Shown here piece after piece: positions 11,101-20,591 of a stretch of 64,000 nt of DNA (position 1 is its first letter; each line of letters opens with the position of its first letter). Made by a program: the position numbers and the translations under genes. Location: NCBI GenBank assembly GCA_041660925.1, contig JBAZVI010000013.1, forward strand, positions 1 through 64,000, given 5' to 3'. A model generated the notes under the pieces. The model searched no databases, was not told where the DNA came from, and saw nothing but the letters and a program-made list of their open reading frames with translations. The stretch comes from Elusimicrobiota bacterium (GTDB lineage Bacteria; Elusimicrobiota; Elusimicrobia; UBA1565).

Positions 11101-12526
11101 CGCCGGCGACCTCGACGACGCCTATTTCGTGCGCAAGGAGGCCGACGGCAGCTACACCTGGTACCTCGCCACCGCCGACGTCGCCCAGTACGTGCGGCCC
11201 GGCACCCCCGCCTTCCGCGCCGCCGCGCGCATCGGCAACACCTTCTACGCGGTGGACAAGGACGGGGTCCCCGAATACCCGATGAACCATCCGGTGGTCT
11301 CGAAGTTCGTCTCGAGCCTCCTCGCCGGCAAGGATTCGCTCGCGATGGTCTCGAAGATGCGCTTCAGTCCCGAGGGGAAGTTCCTCCTCGACGAGAGCGA
11401 GGTCTTCCTCGGACTCGTCCGCGTCCAGGGACGCTACACCTACGACCAGGTCGGCGCGCTCTGGAAGGGAGAGAAGGGCGCCGCGGGGACCCCCCTGGAC
11501 CCCGCGGCACTGGCCGAGAGGAAAAGGGCTGCGGCCGGGCACGGCATCGAGCACCTCGAGCAGGTGGAGCTCGCCCGCGAGCTCTCGAAGAAGCTCGACG
11601 CCGCGGACGGCGAGCGCGGGAAGCTCAAGCTCCACTTTCAGCAGACCGTCCACCGCAAGGGCGCCGACGGGCGCTGGGGAACCTTCATCGTCGAGGAGGA
11701 TCCGCTCGTCGAGGAGTCGCACCGCCTCATCGAGGAGCTCAAGGTCTACGGGAACCGCGCCATCGCCGTGCGCCTGGAGGCCATCGCGGCGCAGGCCGGG
11801 GTCCCGCACATCAGCCGCATCCACCCCGCCCAGGACGAGAAGATCAACGAGCGCCTGCGCGAGGAGCTCTCGGAGATCGGCGTGCCTTGGCCCTCGAACC
11901 AGACCCTCTGGCAGTACCTCGCGGCGCTGCGCGAGCGCACGGACCTGCGCGAGGAGGTCCGTGAGACCGCCCAGCTCCTGGCTCTGCGCAGCCGCAGCTC
12001 GGCGCTCTACTCCGCCGACGACGCCAAGGGGCATGAGGGGCTCGCGCTCGAGGCGAAGGCGTACGACCATCCCTCGACGCCGATCCGCCGCTTCTCGGAC
12101 ATGTACAACCGCGCGCTGCTCGAGGCGTACCTCGAGGGCTCGGACCCCAAGGCGGTCCACGAGGCGGTCCTCGCCGACATGAAGGCGCTGGGCTTCGAGG
12201 ACTTCGAGGAGTATCTGCTCCACCTCAACGGCCGCGAGCAGGCCTCGCGCCGCATGGACCATGAGATGGACGAGTTCATGTCGGTCTACATGCTCGCCAA
12301 GCCGGAGAACCGGAATCGCCCGCTCACCGGCTACGTGAAGATGCTCAAGCAGGGGAAGAACGCCGAGGCGGTCATCCAACTGCGCGAGATCCCCGCGACG
12401 ATCATCCTGCGCGACGAGGACGCCCGCGCCTTCCGCCTCCTCGACGAGGTGGGCGTCGTCGTGCGCTCCGCCGACCTCGCCACCCTCGAGGTCGACGCCC
12501 GCATCTCCAAGGTCGAGAAGCGGTGA
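8120..12526 (+). CDS. Exported nucleotidyltransferase-like / RNase II-R (RNB) fusion protein
   Basis: The 1468-aa protein starts with a signal peptide (MRTGKR, hydrophobic core, LRA-QV cleavage near residue 24) and an Ala/Pro-rich leader to about residue 150. Residues about 245-460 look like a class I nucleotidyltransferase fold: GSS (253-255), DYD (266-268), DAD (352-354). A helix-rich segment ending GGPSGVGVEQMV (about 414-425) recalls archaeal CCA-adding/OAS enzymes. Residues about 985-1330 are an RNB exonuclease domain. Asp991, Asp997, Asp999 and Asp1000 reproduce the D-x5-D-x-DD metal site of RNase II, and GLALE...STPIRRFSD is the downstream signature. The tail may be a degenerate S1 domain. 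RNB enzymes are normally cytoplasmic, so export is odd. The RNB call is firm; the NT call is by motif. It is coupled to the HEAT gene at 12523. Confidence 0.82.
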   Translation: MRTGKRMLALVLSLGLLAPALRAQVRSIAVEAAPSAPAVVPQGAGLPQAISLPSQALGAGLALPAPAPLPKLVSPSAAAKAAPALSLPAPAAATSAKVAGIGKISAAAPSTPLGTGVNAASAAIEAAAGTAFGRKVRAIAAGVAEAGKTLSEPGADGGKAAAGAQFRKLTDEDEGEKEDFASLLEESLSGWESGKAGSSSDGAEILQGEIEGVDFNERQLHRVSRTSAALEKAVAVAAGTVFQGAVLQVRSRGSSARLTHSESNPDYDLMARLPESWTPEQAAEAVEKNLPALKAALAASVSRETAGFFPGVATRVSVDNPVPLYDPADGSRAVGVYMFPVHVAGPTGLLIDADVTFTRRPEYANDYPVYFAAQLAGVRRLGGEAAAAKVLRDIRLAKRLFTDAIGSYKPWRGGPSGVGVEQMVMQSGRVSDADKGRTVLEVGSFDKFMERVYAAAFDEDGRSRGFKKAKKAWTVHNAFMRPDSFVELMSEGSWNRLAQSARLYREAKFVGRPIALAALRWEKPAPAPYVRPEERAVPVLETAAPKTLALRMTSALRLLKTQHLVAAVLRDLKEEGLEVEKHRVSLQRLEGKNVYTIALQLPASADLERSSQLLSAALRAEEPGAVVEPAPAEGALKVADAQLQIKPHAGPGAREAVERAAGRLARRLGLGRPEVLERTDEKGVYNVGFSLEGRDHDSFSAAAVEFFKKATGVLLAAIAYPTAGEPAKAAPDGAAPGALTLEMLERFTQNGPAPAARGDAYLYAQGAKVLPAGLEAAGAARAYENLATEGRYSRTHTMLLRRNGRSYVMLESFNEEGMPVMRPVKVPARYTQGLVTDTLVEVSYDEQGIRGLTPVGGYAADVVIGRAARAPDGALRLFPLFAGDTAKALYAPLSIAGAAPREGEILQVFVRPVRGGYEAVPLMALGTELTPEIAAREIALRHGARGYFEEAVVRQAEEIGRSQDPAADFRRMKESKGRSEDLRELPFVTIDPVGAGDLDDAYFVRKEADGSYTWYLATADVAQYVRPGTPAFRAAARIGNTFYAVDKDGVPEYPMNHPVVSKFVSSLLAGKDSLAMVSKMRFSPEGKFLLDESEVFLGLVRVQGRYTYDQVGALWKGEKGAAGTPLDPAALAERKRAAAGHGIEHLEQVELARELSKKLDAADGERGKLKLHFQQTVHRKGADGRWGTFIVEEDPLVEESHRLIEELKVYGNRAIAVRLEAIAAQAGVPHISRIHPAQDEKINERLREELSEIGVPWPSNQTLWQYLAALRERTDLREEVRETAQLLALRSRSSALYSADDAKGHEGLALEAKAYDHPSTPIRRFSDMYNRALLEAYLEGSDPKAVHEAVLADMKALGFEDFEEYLLHLNGREQASRRMDHEMDEFMSVYMLAKPENRNRPLTGYVKMLKQGKNAEAVIQLREIPATIILRDEDARAFRLLDEVGVVVRSADLATLEVDARISKVEKR

Positions 12527-13494
12527 CGCAAGCGGATCCTCTCGTCCGGGCCGCGGCCCTCTGCGTCTTCTTCTGCGGCGCCGCGCTCGCCGCTCCCGTC
12601 CGCATCGCGCCTCCGCCGGACATCCGAGCCCAGGCCCGGGACCTGGAGCGCCGCCTGGACGATCTGGAACGCCGCTTCAGGGAGATGGACCGGAAGCTCA
12701 TGCGCGAGAGCCTCGAGGTCCTTCATGTCGACGCCGTCCTGAGCCGCTACCCGCCCGGGAGCAAGGAGGCGGAGGAGGCGGAATCCCGCGCGAAAGACAT
12801 CTTGGACGAGGCGAAGCGGGAGGCCCCGCTCATCCTCGAGATGACGGTCCTCTCGCGGCGCCTGCAGACCTATCGGGAAACGGGGACCCTCCCGGCCGGG
12901 ATCCCTGATCTCTACGCGGTCCGGAGGCTGCTCGAGAAGCCCTGGACGGAACGGACCGAGACGCCGATGTCCGAACGGGAACTCCCGGCGCTCATGCGAC
13001 AGCTCCTGCGCTATGACGAGCTCTCCGGTCGGCCCCCGCGACTCGAGGCCGCATGGGTCCTTCCGTCCGCCTCCACGCTCCCGGCGAAAGGGAGGGGAGC
13101 GGCGCTTCCCCAGGCACCTCGACCCCCCGAACGGACCTCGGCGGCGGCTCCGGCCGCCGCGCTCGAGCGCGGCGCGGGGAGAGGTCGGGAGCACTACGAC
13201 CCGGTCCCGGCGCTGATCGGCCTGCTCTCGTCGAAGGTGCCGCTCAGCCGCGCGCTCGCGGCCGACGAGCTCGGCCGGCGCGGGGCCGCGGCGGCCTCCG
13301 CCGTGCCCGCGCTGCGGGCCGCGCTCGGCGACCCCGACGCCGGCGTCCGGTCCAGCGCGGTGCTGGCGCTGGGCGGCATCGGCGGACTTCCGGCGGAGGT
13401 CGTCGCGGAGGTCCGGCGGGCCCTGCTCGACCGCGACGAGGACGTCCGCTTCAGCGCGCGGGTCGCGCTGCGGCGTCTGGGGGCGACGCGCTGA
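12523..13494 (+). CDS. Secreted HEAT-repeat protein
   Basis: This 323-aa protein starts at a GTG that overlaps the RNB-fusion stop (GTGA), so the two are translationally coupled. An N-terminal signal peptide (hydrophobic to about residue 23, ALA-AP cleavage) is followed by a charged coiled-coil-like helix (about 32-60), a helical middle and a Pro-rich linker. The last about 90 residues contain two HEAT/PBS-lyase-type repeats: an A-x-ELGRRG unit, then DPDAGVRSSAVLALGGIG and DRDEDVRFSARVALRRLG. Such repeats bind proteins. With its coupling to the exported RNB enzyme, a scaffold or partner role is a reasonable inference, but no direct function is visible. Confidence 0.72.
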   Translation: MTQADPLVRAAALCVFFCGAALAAPVRIAPPPDIRAQARDLERRLDDLERRFREMDRKLMRESLEVLHVDAVLSRYPPGSKEAEEAESRAKDILDEAKREAPLILEMTVLSRRLQTYRETGTLPAGIPDLYAVRRLLEKPWTERTETPMSERELPALMRQLLRYDELSGRPPRLEAAWVLPSASTLPAKGRGAALPQAPRPPERTSAAAPAAALERGAGRGREHYDPVPALIGLLSSKVPLSRALAADELGRRGAAAASAVPALRAALGDPDAGVRSSAVLALGGIGGLPAEVVAEVRRALLDRDEDVRFSARVALRRLGATR

Positions 13495-13506
13495 AGGCGC
13501 GCCGCG

Positions 13507-15285
13507 TCAGCGGTTTTCGGGGATGGGGCCGAGCGCGTACTCGAAGAGCTGTTCCCGGGCCTGAGCCGGCGCGGCGACGAAGGCCGTGGCCGCCGTGAGC
13601 CCGCCGTCGAGGAACACGCGGCGGCCCCACATGCGGGAGTAGGCGAAGGCCTTCGATTGGAACAGGAAGGCGCGCTCGCCCGCATCGACCATGCGCGCGC
13701 CCGTGATCGTGAGGGTGTTCGTCTCGGGGTTGAAGACCGCCCGGGTGATGATGATGTCGCCCTGTCCGTTGGTGACCTGCTGTCCCGCCACGCGCTTGAT
13801 CCCGCTGTAGATCCCGCGCACCTCGTGCGGCTGAAAGAGCTTCGCCGCGTCCCCCTGGAAGACGACGAGACCGTCCTTGGGCTTCACGCCGGCGCGGAGC
13901 TGGCGGCCGATGCGGCTGATCGCCAGGCGCGCGTTGGCGAGGCGCTGCGCCGCTGCTCCTCCGGCCACCGCTCCCTGGAGCGCCTGCGCGCCCTCGATGT
14001 GGCGGGTGGCGCCGTAGGCGAAGCGCTCCGTGGTCGCGGCTACCCGGCCGCTCTTCATGATGTCCTGCACCGCGTCGGTGGTGTGGAAGACGACCCCCGC
14101 CTTGCCCTTGGTGGCTTCGGCCAGCCAGACGGCCTCGTCGCGGGCGAGCGCCTTGCCGGCGGCGACCTTGTTCTGCAGGGCGGCGATGCGCTCGGCGTTC
14201 GCCGCCGCGGTCGCCGTCCCCGGCTTGCCGAGGAGCGAGCGCACGCCCGTCGTGATCCACTCGCCGGCGCGCGAGAGGCCGGTCACCTGCGAGAGCTTGG
14301 ACCAGACGGAGACGGGGAGAAAGCCCATCGCGGCGAGCAGGCCGTTGCCGACGGCCGAACCGCTGTCCTTCAGGACCTGCTTGCGGGAGGCGGCGGGGTC
14401 GGAGGCGCTGTTCGCGAGGCGGAAGCAGCTGTTCTCGAAGCCGCGGAGGTTGAAGACCTCGAAGAGACTGACCATCGTCGCGATCCCGGCGCGCTTGAGG
14501 TCGCCGGTCTTCGGGTCCTCGGCGATCGCGTCCCAGTAAGCGCGCGAGCGGGCGATGAGGCCGTTCTTGTTCTCGAAGTCCCGGTAGCCCTCGCTCGAAG
14601 GCGGGGGCGGCGCCTTGCTCGCCAGGTTCTGGAGGATGCGGGCCTGCGTGCGGGGCAGGGCGTTGAGCCGGCGGATCTGCTCCGCGGTCATGATGCCGCC
14701 GTAGACGCCTCCCGCCGCGGCGACGCCGCCGGCGTCGGGGACGTCGATGAGGCGGCCGCGGCCGAGCGCGTCGGCCAGGGCCAGGGCGCGGCGGTTGAGC
14801 CCCTCGCGGGAGGCTCCGAGGCTCCCGTCGGAGAGGAGTTTCTCGAGGACCTGCGCCTCGACCATCTTGTCGCCCATCGGCTGGGCGCCCTTCGCGCCGT
14901 CCGCTCCGCGCAGGCGCGGCTTGCCCTTGGGCAGGTAGCGGCCGAGGGCCTGCGCGACGCCGCTCTCGTCGAGGCCGAGGTTCGCCGCGATCATCTCGAC
15001 CTTGCCGCGATAGACGAGCGCGTCCGCGTCGGCGCAGGGCGCGGCGCAGCCGAGCTGGATCTCGCGCGCGGACTCGAGCAGGATCTTGAGGCCGGCCCCT
15101 TGGGGATCGCCGGCGGCCGGGAGAGGGACGACGGCGTCGACCGTCGGAGTCCCGACCTCGTGGCTGAGGAAATGCGCGCGGGCGGTGGCTATGGGATCGG
15201 TTGCGGCGCCCTTGGGCTGCGGCGGAGCCGCAAGGACCTGCGCGGACAGGACGACGACGGCAAGGAGAAGGGCAGGGGTATGCAT
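13507..15285 (-). CDS. Secreted protein of unknown function
   Basis: The 592-aa protein has a signal peptide (MHTPALLLAVVVLSAQVLA-AP). The ATG at 15285 is preferred over an upstream in-frame start because it begins the signal peptide and follows GAGGG and a good promoter. The N-terminal half is helical with no domain I recognise. Around residues 265-345 there are hydrophobic and Gly-rich stretches. The C-terminal part (about 375-530) begins VVFHTTDAVQDIMKSG and continues to DIIITRAVFNPETNTLTI. That pattern loosely recalls ADP-ribosyltransferase-like or polymorphic-toxin domains, but the resemblance is too weak to assign. It ends 12 nt from the convergent HEAT gene. Confidence 0.6.
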   Translation of the reverse strand: MHTPALLLAVVVLSAQVLAAPPQPKGAATDPIATARAHFLSHEVGTPTVDAVVPLPAAGDPQGAGLKILLESAREIQLGCAAPCADADALVYRGKVEMIAANLGLDESGVAQALGRYLPKGKPRLRGADGAKGAQPMGDKMVEAQVLEKLLSDGSLGASREGLNRRALALADALGRGRLIDVPDAGGVAAAGGVYGGIMTAEQIRRLNALPRTQARILQNLASKAPPPPSSEGYRDFENKNGLIARSRAYWDAIAEDPKTGDLKRAGIATMVSLFEVFNLRGFENSCFRLANSASDPAASRKQVLKDSGSAVGNGLLAAMGFLPVSVWSKLSQVTGLSRAGEWITTGVRSLLGKPGTATAAANAERIAALQNKVAAGKALARDEAVWLAEATKGKAGVVFHTTDAVQDIMKSGRVAATTERFAYGATRHIEGAQALQGAVAGGAAAQRLANARLAISRIGRQLRAGVKPKDGLVVFQGDAAKLFQPHEVRGIYSGIKRVAGQQVTNGQGDIIITRAVFNPETNTLTITGARMVDAGERAFLFQSKAFAYSRMWGRRVFLDGGLTAATAFVAAPAQAREQLFEYALGPIPENR

Positions 15286-15300
15286 CGGGCCCTCAGGCAG

Positions 15301-15329
15301 AGTATGGGCTCGAGGACGCCGCAATTCAA
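15301..15329 (-). promoter_or_regulatory. Promoter of the secreted protein at 13507-15285
   Basis: On the minus strand TTGAAT (15329-15324), a 17-nt spacer and CATACT (15306-15301) precede the ATG at 15285. It separates this gene from tag, which ends at 15364. Confidence 0.6.
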
Positions 15330-15363
15330 GGCCTAATTAAGACCTAAACAGTAAGGAAAACGG

Positions 15364-15960
15364 TTATATGGGTCTGTTCGGGAACGCTTTCACGCATTCC
15401 CCGTGTCGGAAGCAGGAAACCAGGTGGTCGTTGACCAGTCCGGTGGCCTGCATGTGCGCGTAGAGGACGATGCTGCCGACGAACTTGAAGCCGCGCCTCT
15501 TCATGTCGGCGCTCAGCGCGTCGGACTCCTTCGAGGTCGCGGGCATCTGGCCCAGCCGCGTCCAGCGGTTGACCCTGGGCTTCCCGCCGACGAAGGACCA
15601 GAGATAGGACGAGAAGGTCCCGAACTCCCGCTGGACCTCGAGGAAGCGCCGCGCGTTGTTCACCGCGGCGAGGACCTTGAGGCGGTTGCGGACGATGCCC
15701 GGGTCGCGCAGGAGCGCGGCGGCCTTGGCGGCGTCGAAGCGCGCCACGCGGACGGGGTCGAAGGAGGCGAAGGCCCGGCGGTAGCCCTCGCGCTTGTTCA
15801 GTATGGTCGCCCAACTGAGACCGGCTTGCGCGGTCTCCAGCGTTAGGAACTCGAACTGCCGGCGGTCGTCGAGGACCGGGACTCCCCATTCCTCGTCGTG
15901 ATAGGCGAGGTAGAACGGGGAGGACGCGTAGGTCCAGGGACAGCGCGTCCGCTCGGTCAT
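15364..15960 (-). CDS. tag: DNA-3-methyladenine glycosylase I
   Basis: The 198-aa protein removes 3-methyladenine from alkylated DNA as the first step of base excision repair. The Tag signatures are present: CPW near the start, YHDEEWG (20-26), FEFLTLETAQAGLSW (36-50) with Glu42, and NDHLVSCFRH near the end. The zinc ligands expected from E. coli Tag map to Cys7, His21, His179 and Cys183, with matching spacing. Length is close to the family norm (187 aa in E. coli). It starts 5 nt after the COG3650-like gene, so it is probably co-transcribed with it. Confidence 0.95.
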   Translation of the reverse strand: MTERTRCPWTYASSPFYLAYHDEEWGVPVLDDRRQFEFLTLETAQAGLSWATILNKREGYRRAFASFDPVRVARFDAAKAAALLRDPGIVRNRLKVLAAVNNARRFLEVQREFGTFSSYLWSFVGGKPRVNRWTRLGQMPATSKESDALSADMKRRGFKFVGSIVLYAHMQATGLVNDHLVSCFRHGECVKAFPNRPI

Positions 15961-15965
15961 CGGGG

Positions 15966-16658
15966 TCAGGGCTCGGCGTGCGCCGGGGCCGCGCGCAGCG
16001 GCGCATAGGCGCAGCCCGAGGATTCGCGGTCGTCGAGGCGCAGGGTCGCGCTCATGTGGAAGTAGGCGCCGGACATGGTGTCCTGGCAGCGGCCTTTGCG
16101 CAGCTCGAGGGACAGGCGGTGGATCGAGGGGGAGACGGCGGTCGCGGAGTAGCTCGTCGTTCCGTCCTTCTCGACGGCCGGCGCCGCCGGGAAGCGGAGC
16201 TCCGGCCCGCTCATGGGGGCGTAGAGGATCCCGGCATCGGAGACCTCCACGCTCCAGAACGGCTCGTTGCCCATCGCCTTGAGGCGGAAGGCGGCCTTCT
16301 TTTCGCCGCAGGCGGGGCCTTCGCGATAGATCCGCCGCAGCTCGAGCAGCTCGGCCCGGCGCTTGCGGGAGTCGAGCCGGCCGAGGAACTCGGCGTAGAC
16401 GCTGCGGCCGGGCACGGCCTCGATGGCGTCGAGCGCGGCGCGCAGGTCCCCTTCGCTGCGGTCGGCGAGCGGGTAGCGGCGCTTGTCGTCGCAGGGCATG
16501 AAGGTCGATTCCTTGCGGGCCACCAGCAGGTGCCCGCGCAGGGGGACGAGCTTCCCGCTCAGGCGGGCAGGCGCCTTGGGCTTCGACGGCTTCTTCTTCG
16601 CATGTGCCGGGCAGTACGCGATGGACATCATGGCCAGGAGTATGAGGGCGCTTCTCAT
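15966..16658 (-). CDS. Exported COG3650-like protein
   Basis: This 230-aa protein has a signal peptide (to about residue 20). Its C-terminal domain has the pattern GNEPFWSVEV, then C-x-DTMSGAYFHMSA, then SSGCAYAP, which I associate with the COG3650 predicted-envelope-protein family. The pair of cysteines in CQDTMSG and GCA may form a disulfide. The biochemical role of the family is not established. The N-terminal part holds two further cysteines in MPCDDK and GPACGEK. On the minus strand a TATAAC box (16687-16682) and GGAG precede the ATG at 16658, so it may start its own transcript with tag, although purNH ends only 44 nt upstream. Confidence 0.6.
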   Translation of the reverse strand: MRSALILLAMMSIAYCPAHAKKKPSKPKAPARLSGKLVPLRGHLLVARKESTFMPCDDKRRYPLADRSEGDLRAALDAIEAVPGRSVYAEFLGRLDSRKRRAELLELRRIYREGPACGEKKAAFRLKAMGNEPFWSVEVSDAGILYAPMSGPELRFPAAPAVEKDGTTSYSATAVSPSIHRLSLELRKGRCQDTMSGAYFHMSATLRLDDRESSGCAYAPLRAAPAHAEP

Positions 16659-16702
16659 GAGTTCTCCGTCGGGCGTTAAACGTTATATGGCAGGCACCGG
16701 GA

Positions 16703-18946
16703 TCAGTGGCGGAAGTGGCGCACGCCCGTGAGCAGCATGGCGATGCCGTGCTCGTCGGCGGCGGCCGTGACCTCGGCGTCGCGCACCGAGCCGCCGGGGT
16801 GGATGACGGCGCTCACTCCGAGCCGGGCGGCTTCGTCGAGGCCGTCGCGGAAGGGGAAGAAGGCGTCGCCGGCGAGCACGAGCGGGGAGGCCGCGGGGTT
16901 CGTCTCCCGGTACTTCGCGTACTTCTCTCCCGCGATGCGCACGGAGTCGACGCGCGACATCTGCCCGGCGCCGATGCCGACCGTGCGGTCGGCGGCGGCG
17001 AGGACGATGGCGTTGGACTTCACGTACTTGCAGGCGGCCCAGGCGAAGCGCAGGGCGCGCTCCTCCTCGGGCGTCGGCGCGCGCTTGGTGACGAGGCGCG
17101 GCTCGTCCTTGAGGAGCAGGCGGTCGGGTTCGTAGACCAGCGTCTCGCGGCCCAGCGAGCGCAGCTGGAGCTCGCGGGCGGGAGGGGCGTCCATGCGCAC
17201 GAGGCGCAGGTTCGGCTTCTTCTTCAGGAGCTCGAGGGCTTCGGGTTCGAAGGAGGGGGCGGAGAGGACCTCGACGAAGCGCTTGGAGAGCGCCGCCGCG
17301 ACCGCGGCGTCGACGGGCCGGTTGAAGGCGAGGACGCCGCCGAAGGCGCTGAGCGGGTCGCAGGCCCAGGCCTTCTCGAGCGCCTCGGCGAGGGTCCCGG
17401 CCACGGCGACCCCGGAGGGGGTGACGTGCTTGAAGACGACGACCGCGGGCTCCTCGTGCTCGCTCACGGCCTCCCAGGTGCCGAAGGCGTCGAGGAGGTT
17501 GTTGAAGGAGAGCTCCTTGCCGTGCAGCTGCTCGAAGCTCGGCGCTTTCCCGGCTCGGGCGTAGAGCGCGGCCTTCTGGTGGGGGTTCTCCCCGTAGCGC
17601 AGCTCGAAAAGCTTGTCGAAGGAGGCCTCGAGCCTCTGCGGGAAGGGAGCGGACGCCTCCGGCGTCCGCCGGGGGCTTGCCGAGGGCGTGGAAGAAGCCG
17701 CGGCGGGAAGCCCCGCGGGGACGGGGACCGCCGACCAGGCGCGCGCGATCATGGCGTCGTAGGCGGCCGTGTGCTCGAAGGCGGCCGAGGCCAGGCGGCG
17801 GCGCGTGTCCTCCGAGAGGCGTCCGGAGCCGCGCTCGAGCTCGGCGAGGAGCCCCGCGTAGTCGGCGGGGGAGACCACGACGGCGACATCCTCGTGGTTC
17901 TTGGCGGCCGCGCGGATGAGGGTGACCCCGCCGATGTCGATGTTCTCGACCTGTTCGGCCCCGAAGGCCGGGGCGGAGCCGGCGGCCTTCGCGAAGGGGT
18001 AGAGGTTCACCGCGACGAGGTCGATGGGCTCGATGCCGTGCGCGGCGGCCTCCCGTCGGTGCTCCGCGTCGGCGCGGCGCATGAGGATCCCGCCGTGGAC
18101 GCGGGGGTGCAGCGTCTTCACCCGTCCGCCGAGGATCTCAGGGAAGCCGGTGAGGGTCTCGAGCGCGCGGACCTCGACGCCGGCCTCGCGCAGGAGCTTC
18201 GCGGTGCCCGAGGTGGAGACGATCTCCACGCCGAGCGCCTCGAGCCCCCTGGCGAACTCGACGACGCCGGCCTTCTCGGAGACGGTGATCAGGGCCCGGC
18301 GCACCCTGCGCGGGTCCTCGCGGTCGCAGGGGAGGACTTCGACGCGGCCCTCGCGCACGCGCACGCGCTCGTCGGCGAAGAGTCGGACGGCTTCGGGATA
18401 GAGGATGTGTTCGGCCTGCAGCACGCGCGCGGCGAGGCTGCCCGCGTCGTCCTCCGGGAGGACGGGCACCGGCGCCTGCAGGACGATGGGGCCGTGGTCG
18501 TAGACCGCGTCGATGAGGTGCACGGTGCAGCCGGAGACGCGGGCGCCGGAGGCGAGGACGGCCTCGTGGACGCGCCGGCCGTAGAGCCCCTTGCCCCCGA
18601 ACGCCGGCAGCAGCGCCGGGTGGATGTTCAGGATGCGGTCGGGGAAGGCCTCGAGCATCGGGGCCTCGAGCTTGAGGAGGAAGCCCGCGAGGCAGACGAG
18701 GTCCACGCCGCGGCGGCGACACTCCGCGGCGAGGCGCGCGCTGTAGGCCTCGAGGTCGGGGGAGTCCCCGGGAGGGACGGCGAGGGTCTCGAGGCCCGCC
18801 TCGCGCGCGCGGCGCAGGGCCCCGGCGGCGGGGCGGCTCGAGACGACCAGCACGATCTTCCCGCGGATGCGGCGGCCGCGGCAGGCGTCGATGAGCGCCT
18901 GGAGGTCCGTGCCCTCACCGGAGGCGAAGACGGCGATGTTGAGCAT
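16703..18946 (-). CDS. purNH: PurN-PurH fusion: GAR formyltransferase / AICAR formyltransferase-IMP cyclohydrolase
   Basis: One uninterrupted 747-aa frame joins two purine enzymes. Residues 1 to about 205 are PurN (10-formyl-THF-dependent GAR formylation) with NIHPALLP (catalytic Asn107, His109) and Asp150 in VYDHGPI. After a short linker (about 205-214), PurH begins at [12 protein letters not shown]. It shows the cyclohydrolase motif [13 protein letters not shown], and transformylase motifs [37 protein letters not shown] and [15 protein letters not shown] [16 protein letters not shown]. The ATG at 18946 follows GGAGAG with 7-nt spacing. purM lies 77 nt upstream. These enzymes catalyse folate-dependent steps 3 and 9 plus step 10. 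Separate genes are the usual bacterial arrangement, so the fusion is notable. Confidence 0.95.
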   Translation of the reverse strand: MLNIAVFASGEGTDLQALIDACRGRRIRGKIVLVVSSRPAAGALRRAREAGLETLAVPPGDSPDLEAYSARLAAECRRRGVDLVCLAGFLLKLEAPMLEAFPDRILNIHPALLPAFGGKGLYGRRVHEAVLASGARVSGCTVHLIDAVYDHGPIVLQAPVPVLPEDDAGSLAARVLQAEHILYPEAVRLFADERVRVREGRVEVLPCDREDPRRVRRALITVSEKAGVVEFARGLEALGVEIVSTSGTAKLLREAGVEVRALETLTGFPEILGGRVKTLHPRVHGGILMRRADAEHRREAAAHGIEPIDLVAVNLYPFAKAAGSAPAFGAEQVENIDIGGVTLIRAAAKNHEDVAVVVSPADYAGLLAELERGSGRLSEDTRRRLASAAFEHTAAYDAMIARAWSAVPVPAGLPAAASSTPSASPRRTPEASAPFPQRLEASFDKLFELRYGENPHQKAALYARAGKAPSFEQLHGKELSFNNLLDAFGTWEAVSEHEEPAVVVFKHVTPSGVAVAGTLAEALEKAWACDPLSAFGGVLAFNRPVDAAVAAALSKRFVEVLSAPSFEPEALELLKKKPNLRLVRMDAPPARELQLRSLGRETLVYEPDRLLLKDEPRLVTKRAPTPEEERALRFAWAACKYVKSNAIVLAAADRTVGIGAGQMSRVDSVRIAGEKYAKYRETNPAASPLVLAGDAFFPFRDGLDEAARLGVSAVIHPGGSVRDAEVTAAADEHGIAMLLTGVRHFRH

Positions 18947-19023
18947 ATTATCGACTCTCCCCCACCCTGCCCTCCCCGCGGGGGAGGACAGTGAGGAAAC
19001 TGAACGGCGCGAACAGCGCGCGG

Positions 19024-19985
<962 letters not shown>

Positions 19986-19998
<13 letters not shown>

Positions 19999-20591
19999 GC
20001 TTTCTTCTCCTGGGAGGGGGATTCCGGGCGGCTGCCCGGCTTGACGAGAGGGAGTCCGCGCGCGCAGAGCGGGCAGGTCGCGGGGGCCCAGCCGGCGGCG
20101 GGGAGATGCGCGAGCGCGCGCAGGGGCATCCCGAGGCGCGGGGCGCGCTCCCCGCGCAGGACGATGGCGGCCGCCCCGACGGGGCGGGCGCCGTGCGCGC
20201 GCACGAGCGCGGCCACCTCGGAGGTGGACTTTCCGGTGGTGACGACGTCCTCGACGACGAGGACGCGTTCGCCGCGCTCGAGCCTGAAGCCGCGGCGCAG
20301 CGCGAGGAGGCCGTCCGGGCCGCGCTCCGTGAAGTAGGCGCGGGTCCCGAGCGCGCGGGCGGCCTCGTGCCCGATGACCACCCCGCCGAGCGCCGGGGAG
20401 ACGACGAGGTCGGGCTTCCACCCGGCGAGGCGGACCTCGGCGGCGAGGGCCCGGCCCAGGCGCGCGGCGGCGCGCGGGTCGGAGAGGACGAGCGCGCACT
20501 GGAAGTAGCGCTCCGCGTGCAGGCCGGAGGAGAGCCGGAAGTGCCCCTCGAGCAGGGCGCCGCTGCGCCGGAAGAGAGGAAGGAGGCTCAT
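19986..20591 (-). CDS. pyrE: Orotate phosphoribosyltransferase
   Basis: The 201-aa protein couples orotate to PRPP to give OMP. The PRPP-binding loop is VLVVEDVVTTGKST; VVSPALGGVVIGHE and the FRLSSGLHAERYFQC start are typical of the bacterial OPRT group. The C-terminus carries a CPLC pair (in ATCPLCARGLPLV), a small knuckle-like addition also seen in some OPRTs. It overlaps pyrF upstream by 4 nt (ATGA) and purM downstream by 13 nt. Confidence 0.96.

Noticed and set aside
7817..12379. 1520-codon open frame on the minus strand opposite the RNB fusion
   Set aside because: It mirrors the plus-strand gene, has the Arg/Gly/Ala-biased composition of GC-rich antisense frames and no recognisable motif; the plus strand has clear RNB signatures.
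18300..18420. Possible frameshift or hidden gene boundary between purN and purH
   Set aside because: The frame is continuous through the linker and PurH homology begins in the same frame without a nearby start codon and ribosome binding site; a true fusion is simpler.
18947..19023. Terminator between purM and purNH
   Set aside because: A CCTCCCC/GGGGAGG stem is present but lacks a T-run on the minus strand; it may be a fragment of the dispersed repeat, so I do not split the operon there.
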